Assembly: GCA_025462985.1 (NCBI GenBank)
Contig: JAOAPP010000695.1
Coordinates: 1 to 5,276, forward strand
DNA length: 5,276 nt
Direction: 5' to 3'
DNA from: Bryobacterales bacterium
GTDB lineage: Bacteria > Acidobacteriota > Terriglobia > Bryobacterales > Bryobacteraceae
Shown piece by piece: positions 1 to 5,276 of the stretch. The notes under the pieces are model-generated. The model saw only the letters and a list, made by a program, of their open reading frames with translations. It was not told the DNA's origin and did no database searches. A program made the translations under genes and the position numbers. Within the stretch, counting starts at the first letter, position 1. Every line of letters begins with the position of its first letter.

Positions 1-1452
1 GAGTTTATCGCCGCTTTCGCTGCTTGGGAGTGGCTGATTGCCGAATGGGAACGTTGGCAGGGCCCTCCCGCATGCCCGATGCTGGCTGATATCACTGGGT
101 ATTGTGTCGTCCTCTGGGCGGGTCTGCGTTTAACGGACTCGTGGCGCTTCAACAACGCGGACACATCGGTGATGGCCCTGCTCATTGCCGCAACAGCCAT
201 CCTCATCCGTGTTCGACGCGGAGTATCTGGAACTCGCGACTTTCTTTTGCTCGGCATCGTGCTCGGAACCGGATTTCTCGCCAAGACGGCCTTTGCTGCC
301 GTGATCCCGGTGTTTCTTGTTGTACTGGCGGTGCTGCTCAGGTATCGGCTGGACCGGCGCATTCTGATCACGGCGCTGATGGTCTGCGCCATTGCTGTCC
401 CGTTCATCGCGGCGATCTCAGTCGCGAACGGTCGTTTCACCATTGGCGATAGCGGCCGACTCAACTACTCGTGGCAGGTCAGTGGCATGAGTGTAGAAGG
501 CTACAAAGAAAATGCGTATTGGCCGGATCGTGAAGTTCGACACCCGATCCGCGTGCTAATGCAACACCCTCGCGTGCTCAGCTTCGACCAGCGCGTCGTC
601 GGCACGCACCCGATCCATGCAGACCCCTCATGGTGGTGCGAAGGATATCCACTTCGATTCGACAAAGCAAGACAGTTGATGATCCTTTGGTCGAATATCC
701 AGTTCTCAATTTATGCATTCAGGTGTCCAGCCATCTTCTTGCTCTTGCTCGGTTTGGCGTATGACGCGTCGGGAGTCGCGAAGCGCTTCGCCCGGGCATG
801 GTTTATCTGGGTTCCCGGCTTGTTTCTCGCGGCGACTTACTGCCCCGTCTACTCAGACTACAGATACCTGGCCGGTAGCTATGCCCTGATCGGCTTCGCT
901 CTCATTGCGGCCGCATGGCAGGTACGAGTGCCTCAGCGCGTCGCGCGTATCACGACCTGGGCTATTCCCTTCCTGACCGCCGCGTTCCTGATGGGAGGGA
1001 GCTTCCGGCATATGTTCCCGCAACTGATTCTCGAGAGCACTGGAAAGAAAGCTCCCTGGAGCTACGAGAATGTGCAGGTAGCGGAAGCTATGCACCGGCA
1101 CGGACTACAGCCGGGAGATCGGGTGGCCCACATCGGTTTTGAGCTGGGTGCCGGGCATGTTGGCCTGGAACGCGCTCACATTGTTGCAGTGGTTCCGGAG
1201 CGCGTCACGCATAACGACGAATCCTGGGGACGTCCCCTCGATTTCAGTTTCCCCAAGGCAGATGAGTTCTGGCGCAGTAGCCCGCAAACACAGCAGCGGG
1301 TGTTTGACGCGTTTCGAAGCGTTGGTGCAAAATGGATCTTTGCGGACACTGTGCCCAAATGGGCGGACGTAACCGGGTGGCAGGTGGCCGGAAGATCGCA
1401 CGAACTCCGACTTAGCGACCGTCCTTACACATACTTCCGGAAAATACAGTAG
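1..1452 (+). CDS. Glycosyltransferase family 39-like polytopic membrane protein (5' partial)
   Basis: The frame is open from base 1 and ends at TAG 1450-1452, so the N-terminus lies outside the window. The ATG at 79 is probably internal, because the 26 codons before it are also open. Numbering from that ATG, hydrophobic segments occur near residues 29-45, 54-72, 73-88, 94-115, 210-228, 239-254, 265-280 and 291-306. 'GTGFLAKTAFAA' (63-74) resembles the G.LAKt.. segment of GT39/ArnT/PMT-type lipid-linked sugar transferases. A large extracytoplasmic loop (about 116-205) carries 'GDSGRLNYSW', 'GTHPIHADPSWWCEGY' and 'RQLMILW', as I remember from GT39-like proteins of Acidobacteria. The soluble C-terminus (about 328-457) has 'GLQPGDRVAHIG' and ends 'YTYFRKIQ'. 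Family knowledge suggests transfer of a sugar from a polyprenyl-phosphate donor at the outer face of the inner membrane. The catalytic acidic residues of the first loop are not in the window, so activity and substrate cannot be judged. Confidence 0.8.
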   Translation, partial: EFIAAFAAWEWLIAEWERWQGPPACPMLADITGYCVVLWAGLRLTDSWRFNNADTSVMALLIAATAILIRVRRGVSGTRDFLLLGIVLGTGFLAKTAFAAVIPVFLVVLAVLLRYRLDRRILITALMVCAIAVPFIAAISVANGRFTIGDSGRLNYSWQVSGMSVEGYKENAYWPDREVRHPIRVLMQHPRVLSFDQRVVGTHPIHADPSWWCEGYPLRFDKARQLMILWSNIQFSIYAFRCPAIFLLLLGLAYDASGVAKRFARAWFIWVPGLFLAATYCPVYSDYRYLAGSYALIGFALIAAAWQVRVPQRVARITTWAIPFLTAAFLMGGSFRHMFPQLILESTGKKAPWSYENVQVAEAMHRHGLQPGDRVAHIGFELGAGHVGLERAHIVAVVPERVTHNDESWGRPLDFSFPKADEFWRSSPQTQQRVFDAFRSVGAKWIFADTVPKWADVTGWQVAGRSHELRLSDRPYTYFRKIQ

Positions 1453-1486
1453 ACGTAGGAGCACTGTCAGCTAGATCCGATGTGGT

Positions 1487-1511
1487 CCAGATTGGTGGCG
1501 ACCAAATCTGG
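1487..1511. repeat. Inverted repeat: 10-bp stem, one bulged base, GGCG loop
   Basis: CCAGATTGGT (1487-1496) pairs with ACCAAATCTGG (1501-1511) around the tetraloop GGCG, leaving one bulged A in the right arm. It begins 35 bases past the stop of the membrane-protein gene, where a terminator could sit. No T-rich tract follows on either strand, so a factor-independent terminator is not supported. It overlaps the transposase-like frame. Confidence 0.6.
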
Positions 1512-1564
1512 CGTCGTCTCAATCAGCACGGAACCGCCATTGACATTCTGGTCCGACCCAAGCG

Positions 1565-1587
1565 CGACCGTAGAACTAGCACGGTCG
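1565..1587. repeat. Inverted repeat, 7-bp perfect arms, 9-base spacer
   Basis: CGACCGT (1565-1571) and ACGGTCG (1581-1587) are exact reverse complements. The spacer is AGAACTAGC. No T-tract follows directly, only a mixed GGGCGTTGCTTT sequence. No function can be assigned: it may be a weak RNA hairpin or a chance palindrome inside the transposase relic. Confidence 0.4.
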
Positions 1588-1673
1588 GGGCGTTGCTTTC
1601 GCCTCGACACCGACCGGTGATCCGCGGGCGCAAAGTAGAAACTTGGGCGAGATTCCGGAGCAGGTGATCTCAC

Positions 1674-1701
1674 TTGTGAAGTGTGGCGAAACGCTTCACA
1701 A
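1674..1701. promoter_or_regulatory. Perfect 8-bp dyad around the inferred start codon of the cohesin-like gene
   Basis: TTGTGAAG (1674-1681) and CTTCACAA (1694-1701) are exact reverse complements with a 12-base spacer. Their centres lie 20 bases apart, about two helical turns. The GTG at 1683 lies in the spacer. An overlapping smaller palindrome, CACTT-GTG-AAGTG (1671-1683), shares the left arm, so the two hairpins would exclude each other in RNA. It could be an operator dyad or an RNA structure limiting initiation, or chance. This is inference from symmetry alone. Confidence 0.35.
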
Positions 1702-2537
1702 AGGCAGCAGTGGTTTTGCGGATTTTATCTATGGGACCGGCGGCTCTATACCTTCCGGGCTTTTCGCAGGGAGCAACGCTCAGCCTTTCTTCGGCGTCCG
1801 GTATTCCTGGAGCCACTGTCGATTTGAATCTCAGCTTGAGCGGGGGGGCGAGCCCGCCTCCAACGCATCTGCGATGGACGTTGAGCTATTCGAGTGCGGA
1901 TTTCTCCTCGGTTTCGGTGGTGCCCGGGCCTTCTGCTTCCGCCTCGGGCAAATCTGTTTCCTGCAGCAGGGCGTCAGGGGCAACGACTTGCATCACATGG
2001 GGAGACGACACCACCGGAATGGTTGATGGAGTCGTTGCGACGGTGAAGCTGCTTCTCTCCGCTGACGTCTCGAACACGGTATCCCGTGTTCTGATTTCCG
2101 GCGGCTCTGCTTTCGACACTTCAGGAAGCGCCGAGAACCTGTCACTCTCAGGAGGAAGCGTTTCGGTGCCGCCAAGCTTGAACGTGTTTTCGTGCAGTCC
2201 CGAGATTATCGTTGCCCCCGGCAGTTCTAGTTGCACGGTGGGGCTGACGGCTCCGGCGTCAGATTTCAACCCGGGGCCGGGCACGCTGACGGTTCCTGCG
2301 GGGCCGGGGGAACGCAGTGGGACGGTGGTCACGCTGAAAAGCTGGAACGGGCAGATCGCAAGCGTTCCGCCATTCGTAACCATTGCACCCGGTCAGATGT
2401 CTGCGACGTTTAGCGTGCTGACACGGCCTGTCCCAAAGAACACATCGACGACGTTGCAGGCGACGGCAAACGGCGTGAGTAAGATTGCGAATCTTTGGTT
2501 GACGTCGCTGACCAGTCGTGTTTCTTCATCCAGGTAA
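1683..2537 (+). CDS. Secreted cohesin-like / Ig-like domain protein
   Basis: The start is uncertain. An in-frame stop at 1677-1679 limits the frame, and GTG 1683 gives a basic n-region (AKRFTK) and a hydrophobic stretch to about residue 27, with a plausible signal-peptidase site after 'GFSQG' (residue 30). GTG 1710 or ATG 1731 are alternatives, and no good Shine-Dalgarno precedes any of them. Residues 31-163 resemble a cohesin-type beta-sandwich: 'GIPGATVDLNLSLSG', 'LRWTLSYSSADFSSVSVVPG', 'DGVVATVKLLLSAD' and a closing 'SGGSVSV'. Residues 168-272 form an Ig-like domain of a kind frequent in Acidobacteria: 'SSSCTVGL', 'VTIAPGQMSATFSV' and 'TANGVSKIANLWL'. Cys pairs 94/103 and 171/184 could form disulphides. 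No membrane anchor, sortase, PEP-CTERM or dockerin motif is visible. It is probably an exported protein with binding or structural function; the ligand is unknown. It ends 16 bases from the convergent operon. Confidence 0.75.
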   Translation: MAKRFTKAAVVLRILSMGPAALYLPGFSQGATLSLSSASGIPGATVDLNLSLSGGASPPPTHLRWTLSYSSADFSSVSVVPGPSASASGKSVSCSRASGATTCITWGDDTTGMVDGVVATVKLLLSADVSNTVSRVLISGGSAFDTSGSAENLSLSGGSVSVPPSLNVFSCSPEIIVAPGSSSCTVGLTAPASDFNPGPGTLTVPAGPGERSGTVVTLKSWNGQIASVPPFVTIAPGQMSATFSVLTRPVPKNTSTTLQATANGVSKIANLWLTSLTSRVSSSR

Positions 2538-2538
2538 G

Positions 2539-2551
2539 CGCCTTTCAGGCG
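2539..2551. terminator. Small hairpin in the convergent junction (possible weak bidirectional terminator)
   Basis: CGCCT (2539-2543) pairs with AGGCG (2547-2551) around a TTC loop, just after the TAA at 2535-2537 of the plus gene and just before the minus-strand stop at 2554-2556. The position suits a shared terminator. The stem has only five pairs and no T-run follows on either strand, so function is doubtful. Confidence 0.25.
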
Positions 2552-2553
2552 GT

Positions 2554-3069
2554 TCATTCGGTCAGGGTGTAAGGGAAGCCAAAGCGTCCGATCTGGATGA
2601 TGGATTTTTGGGCCGGCGAATAGATGCGGAAAGACTCGACTCGTCCGATTCGATTCAGGCGGCCTGCATCGACACTGCCCAGCAACTTTCCGCTTTGAGC
2701 ATCGTAGATCTTAACGTTGAGCGACTCTTCGTGCCGCTGCCAACCGAGGGCGTACTCTCCAGCTTTCAATTCGACCGCGCCCAACTTGAGCGGCACCTGT
2801 GTCAGGAAATAGTGGGAGTACTTGCCGTCCGCGGAGTAGCCGGCGGTGATTAATAGCACGGCTGCTACAAATTTGCCTTTTCCGTCCGTGATTCCAGTCG
2901 CGGTTCGGAATTCTGTTTCGATGCGTTCTTTCTCGACTGGTGCCCGAGCGGGAATGATTTGCTTCAGCTCACTCTCGCTGGCGGTACGCCACGCCATGCT
3001 CTCAGGACTGCGTCCGAAGGCGGCAAACGAGAGGATGCACAGGAGGGCAAGGCGGCGGGCAGGCTGCAT
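2554..3069 (-). CDS. Small secreted protein of unknown function, third gene of the two-component operon
   Basis: I do not recognise a named family. The ATG at 3069 gives 171 residues. A TTG at 3075 would overlap the regulator's stop (TTGA) and add two residues, and no clear Shine-Dalgarno precedes either, so translational coupling to the regulator is likely. The N-terminus is a typical signal peptide: Arg-Arg, then 'LALLCILSFAAF', with cleavage near residue 20. The Cys there lacks a proper lipobox. Mature features, numbered from the TTG: a charged stretch (about 34-55), 'GKFVAAVLLITAGYSADGKY' (67-86), a basic/polar core with 'LKAGEYALGWQR' (103-114), 'VKIYDAQSGKLLGSVDAG' (121-138) and a C-terminal 'QIGRFGFPYTL'. 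The pattern suggests a compact periplasmic beta-rich domain. Being the last gene after a kinase-regulator pair, it may be an accessory or an output of that system; this is inference. Confidence 0.7.
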   Translation of the reverse strand: MQPARRLALLCILSFAAFGRSPESMAWRTASESELKQIIPARAPVEKERIETEFRTATGITDGKGKFVAAVLLITAGYSADGKYSHYFLTQVPLKLGAVELKAGEYALGWQRHEESLNVKIYDAQSGKLLGSVDAGRLNRIGRVESFRIYSPAQKSIIQIGRFGFPYTLTE

Positions 3070-3071
3070 GT

Positions 3072-3695
3072 TCAAAGGTGAACGATACCACGCTGCAGAG
3101 CCGTCGTGGCCGCCTGCGTGCGATCGCTCACGCCAAGCTTTCCGAGCAGGCTGTTGATGTGCGTTTTTACGGTGGCTTCGGAGATGAATAAGTCGCGCCC
3201 GATCTCCTTATTGCTTTTGCCCGCCACTATCAACTTCAGAACGTCCATTTCGCGAGGAGTGAGATCAGGACCACCCATTCGATCGGCGAGTCGTTGAGCG
3301 ATGGCGGCCGGAATGCGAGAACGGCCAGCATGCACGGCTCGGATGGCCTCCATCAGATCATCGCCGAACATGTCTTTCAGCAGATAGCCGCGGGCTCCGC
3401 CCTGGAGAGCACGGTAGATATCCTCATCTCCGTCAAAGGTAGTCAGTACGATTATGCGAGCGGCAGGAAACTCGCGGCGGATTACTGTGATGGCTTCTAC
3501 GCCCGTCATTACCGGGAGGCGGAGGTCCATGATCGTCACATCCGGCTGATGCTGCTTGAAGAGTTCCACTGCCTGCTTACCGTCACAACCCTCGGCGATG
3601 ACAGTCATGTCGGGAACGCTTCTGATGAGCGCTACAATTCCCTGACGCACCACATTGTGATCGTCCACCACGAGTATGCGGATTGGGACCGTCAT
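3072..3695 (-). CDS. NarL/FixJ-family response regulator (REC + LuxR-type HTH)
   Basis: This is a complete 207-residue cytoplasmic two-component regulator. The receiver domain (about 5-120) has the acidic pocket Asp11-Asp12, phosphoacceptor Asp57 in 'TIMDLRLPVMTG', the switch Thr85 in 'VLTTFD' and Lys107 in 'GYLLKD'. The C-terminal LuxR-type helix-turn-helix (about 145-205) reads 'LTPREMDVLKLIVAGKSNKE' followed by the recognition-helix segment 'ISEATVKTHINSLLGKLGV'. All key residues are present and the length is normal. The ATG (3693-3695) overlaps the kinase's TGA as ATGA, and a strong GGAGG lies 10 bases upstream inside the kinase gene, so the start is well supported. On phosphorylation by the adjacent kinase it should dimerise and bind promoter DNA. 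The target genes cannot be read from the window; its own operon, including the downstream secreted-protein gene, is a candidate. Confidence 0.95.
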   Translation of the reverse strand: MTVPIRILVVDDHNVVRQGIVALIRSVPDMTVIAEGCDGKQAVELFKQHQPDVTIMDLRLPVMTGVEAITVIRREFPAARIIVLTTFDGDEDIYRALQGGARGYLLKDMFGDDLMEAIRAVHAGRSRIPAAIAQRLADRMGGPDLTPREMDVLKLIVAGKSNKEIGRDLFISEATVKTHINSLLGKLGVSDRTQAATTALQRGIVHL

Positions 3696-5276
3696 CGGGC
3701 CGGAGCCTCCACAGAGACGGTCGTACCCGTTCCCAGCTTGCTTTCTATGTTCAGTTCCGCGTGAATCCGTTCTGCCCGTTCCCGCATGCCTTTCAATCCA
3801 AAGTGTCCATTCGGACCTTGTGAGTTTACATCACCAGCGAATCCGCTTCCGTTATCGACCACGGTCATGCGCAGTTTCCTGGAGCCGAAAGTCAGACCGA
3901 CCCGGATGTGCTGGGCGCCCGAGTGACGGACCGCGTTGGTGATGGCTTCCTGACCAATACGGAAGAGCTCATCTTCGACGGCGCGCTTCAACGGACGATA
4001 CTCACCATGCACTTCGAGTTGCACCTTGGCGGGTCCCGATTCGGTCACCTGTTGCGCGAACTTCAGGAACCGGCCGGCGAAATCCTGCACTTCGGCCTCT
4101 TGCGAACGGAGCTCCCAAATGGATTGGCGAGCCTCGGAGAGGCTGCTCCTTACCAGGATGCGCGCCTGGTCCAGATGTTCACGGGCTGTTTCTGTCGCGG
4201 AGGAGAGGAATCGGGACACCAGTTCAAGCTGGACAGAAACGGCAACGAAGCCCTGGGCCAATGTATCGTGAATCTCTCTCGCGATTCGGGTTCTTTCGGC
4301 GAGAACGGCATCGAACTGCGACTGAACTTGCCGGAGCCGCCAGAAATAGGCTCCGTATGCGGCAAGGCTGCAGGCGCAAAGGACGAGGAGATAGAACCAC
4401 CAAGTTTGATAGAAGTGGGGCAGGACTCGAATGGGTAAAGAAACTCCGCTCTCATTCCAGAAGCCGTCGTTGTTTCTGGCGATTACGCGAAAGCGATAGT
4501 TTTTGGCCGGGAGGTTTGTGTAGTATGCGATGCGACGCGTTCCGGCTTCGATCCAGTTTTGGTCGAAGCCCTCCAGGCGATACTTGAACTGGACCTTTTG
4601 AGGTGCAGCGAAGCTCAGGCCCGCGTACTCGAAGGAGATTCTGGAGTGGCCGGGTGACACCTCTTTGACTTTGTCGGGAGTGTAGGGGGTGTCATCGATC
4701 GAAACAGTCTCAATCGCAACCGGGGGAGGGATGCGATTCAGAACATTCACATCCGCAGCCAGGAGTGCGGCGCCCTTGGACGTTGCGAACCAGATATCGC
4801 CGTTAGCAGCCTTCCACACTGCCGGATGGCCTGCGCCACTGCACTCGCTGACTCGCAACCCATCGCTCGGGCCGTAGGCCACTACCGAGACCGGGCCTGA
4901 TCCGCGATGGGCGTATTGGTTCAGTTCGTTCCTGCTTACGCGGAAGACGCCGTTTTTGGCAGCGAGCCAGAAGTTCCCGCCGCGATCTTCAGTGATTCCG
5001 TAGATGGTCTGGGGCAGGCCGACCGAAGGAGTAAAGCTGGTGAACGCGCCATCTCGATATCGATTCAATCCTCCGTCCTGGGTGGCGATCCATAGATTGC
5101 TTTCCCGATCCTGATATAGATCGGTGATGATGTTGCCCGAAAGCCCTTGCGCGACTGTGTAGTTATGAATGCCGCTGGAATCGAACCGGCTCAGTCCGTG
5201 CAGGGTGCCGATCCATAAATTCCCGTTCTGGTCACGTAGCAATGCGCCGACTGTATCGCTTCCGAGGCCGTCTGTC
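3692..5276 (-). CDS. Membrane sensor histidine kinase, propeller / Y_Y_Y / HisKA_3 / HATPase (5' partial)
   Basis: The frame is open to the window's right edge, so the N-terminus is missing; a TTG at 5240-5242 is internal, since 'DGLGSDTVGA' before it continues the repeat pattern. Numbering from that TTG: two-component-propeller repeats with tryptophans at 10, 51, 92 and 151 ('NGNLWIGT', 'SNLWIAT', 'GNFWLAA', 'GDIWFAT'); the first three are exactly 41 residues apart. A Y_Y_Y domain spans about 200-275 ('RLEGFDQNWIEAG', 'NYRFRVIARNNDG'). One membrane helix lies at about 281-300. The HisKA_3 dimerisation helix has His325 in 'RIAREIHDTLAQGF'. The HATPase has the N box 'GQEAITNAVRHSGA' (430-443), G1 box 'DNGSGF' (463-468) and G2 box 'GHFGLKGMRERA' (479-490). 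There is no fused receiver or HTH, so it is a conventional kinase and not a one-protein hybrid. It is predicted to sense a periplasmic ligand, perhaps a carbohydrate by analogy with related Y_Y_Y sensors, and to phosphorylate the overlapping regulator. Confidence 0.93.
   Translation of the reverse strand, partial: TDGLGSDTVGALLRDQNGNLWIGTLHGLSRFDSSGIHNYTVAQGLSGNIITDLYQDRESNLWIATQDGGLNRYRDGAFTSFTPSVGLPQTIYGITEDRGGNFWLAAKNGVFRVSRNELNQYAHRGSGPVSVVAYGPSDGLRVSECSGAGHPAVWKAANGDIWFATSKGAALLAADVNVLNRIPPPVAIETVSIDDTPYTPDKVKEVSPGHSRISFEYAGLSFAAPQKVQFKYRLEGFDQNWIEAGTRRIAYYTNLPAKNYRFRVIARNNDGFWNESGVSLPIRVLPHFYQTWWFYLLVLCACSLAAYGAYFWRLRQVQSQFDAVLAERTRIAREIHDTLAQGFVAVSVQLELVSRFLSSATETAREHLDQARILVRSSLSEARQSIWELRSQEAEVQDFAGRFLKFAQQVTESGPAKVQLEVHGEYRPLKRAVEDELFRIGQEAITNAVRHSGAQHIRVGLTFGSRKLRMTVVDNGSGFAGDVNSQGPNGHFGLKGMRERAERIHAELNIESKLGTGTTVSVEAPAR
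3706..3710 (-). promoter_or_regulatory. Shine-Dalgarno GGAGG for the response regulator
   Basis: On the minus strand GGAGG is followed by ten bases and then the regulator's ATG. It lies within the last codons of the kinase gene, so the regulator can be initiated independently as well as by coupling through the ATGA overlap. It settles the regulator's start. Confidence 0.7.

Larger units (their letters stand above)
1479..1667 (+). pseudogene. IS6-family transposase remnant (DDE-region fragment)
   Basis: The frame running through GTG 1482 to TGA 1665-1667 encodes 'QIWRRLNQHGTAIDILVRPK' followed by RD. This matches the IS6-family transposase stretch around and after the first catalytic Asp, which typically reads like 'YLYRAIDQHGQVIDVLVS' followed by .RRD. 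The Asp codon at 1479-1481 is a candidate for the catalytic Asp, but the spacing to the W/R motif is about four residues shorter than usual. The tail 'RHRPVIRGRKVETWARFRS' weakly resembles the family's C-terminal 'HRPTRRRE...RFKS' region, which would imply an internal deletion. Only about 60 codons remain, against roughly 230 in an intact enzyme. There is no plausible start with a ribosome-binding site, and no terminal inverted repeats are recognised. I infer an old, inactive insertion. The alignment is from memory of the family, not from a search. Confidence 0.5.
1453..1682. other. Gene-free interval with inverted repeats and a transposase relic
   Basis: This 230-base stretch separates two plus-strand genes and holds no intact gene. 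An SD-like AGGAG at 1457-1461 is followed by no usable start codon at normal spacing. Visible contents are an IS6-like transposase fragment (1479-1667) and inverted repeats at 1487-1511, 1565-1587, 1608-1619 and 1674-1701. I could not identify a convincing -35/-10 pair for the downstream gene. No T-run follows any of the hairpins. Confidence 0.6.

Noticed and set aside
79..1452. ATG at 79 as the true start of the membrane protein
   Set aside because: The frame is open back to base 1 and the protein would lack the family's N-terminal membrane segments and catalytic loop, so it is better treated as partial.
1467..1673. 68-codon minus-strand frame in the gene-free interval
   Set aside because: It has no ribosome-binding site or domain, and the plus strand of the same stretch gives the better explanation as an IS6-like relic.
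1674..1701. CRP-type operator (TGTGA ... TCACA)
   Set aside because: The half-sites are present, but the spacer is 16 bases and not the 6 expected for CRP/FNR-type sites, so that assignment fails.
1886..2383. 165-codon minus-strand open frame opposite the cohesin-like gene
   Set aside because: The plus frame has a signal peptide and recognisable beta-sandwich motifs; the minus frame has none.
3294..3764. 156-codon plus-strand open frame across the regulator
   Set aside because: It is antisense to a canonical receiver domain with all catalytic residues; its composition is not protein-like for any family I know.
3908..4438. 176-codon plus-strand open frame inside the kinase region
   Set aside because: It lies fully antisense to the conserved HisKA_3/HATPase region, has no recognisable domain, and is explained by the GC-rich codon pattern of the real gene.
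3692..5276. Hybrid two-component system (kinase fused to receiver and AraC-type HTH)
   Set aside because: The kinase ends shortly after its HATPase domain and the receiver with its DNA-binding domain is a separate overlapping gene of NarL type.

Overview
The window looks like ordinary chromosomal DNA from a moderately high-GC soil-type bacterium, most plausibly Acidobacteriota (Solibacter/Bryobacter-like). That guess rests on three things: a propeller-Y_Y_Y sensor kinase with a NarL-type regulator, a secreted cohesin-like/Ig-like protein with the 'sATFsV...NGVSK.A.L' signature common in that phylum, and a GT39-like membrane protein of a type I associate with acidobacterial genomes. The taxon is an inference from protein style, not from a marker gene.

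Layout: (1) Bases 1-1452 (+) hold the 3' part of a polytopic membrane glycosyltransferase-like gene whose start lies outside the window. (2) Bases 1453-1682 hold no intact gene. They contain a short degraded reading frame resembling the DDE region of an IS6-family transposase, plus several inverted repeats, the best being a 10-bp stem with a GGCG loop. (3) Bases 1683-2537 (+) encode a secreted protein with a cohesin-like fold followed by one Ig-like domain. Its inferred GTG start lies between the arms of a perfect 8-bp inverted repeat. (4) A short convergent junction (2538-2553) carries a small hairpin. (5) Bases 2554-5276 (-) form a tightly packed operon, read right to left: a membrane sensor histidine kinase (5' end beyond the window), its NarL/LuxR-type response regulator (ATGA overlap with the kinase) and a small secreted protein of unknown function that abuts or overlaps the regulator.

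How the genes work together: the kinase and regulator form a complete cognate pair. A periplasmic propeller/Y_Y_Y sensor signals through one membrane helix to a HisKA_3/HATPase core, then to the Asp57 receiver and the LuxR-type DNA-binding domain. The small secreted protein is translated from the same message and may be an output or accessory of the pair. The plus-strand genes have no visible functional link to it. I see no tRNA, rRNA, CRISPR array, phage genes or obvious new defence system. The points most worth a second look are the IS6-like relic, the dyad around the start of the cohesin-like gene, and the uncharacterised third gene of the two-component operon.
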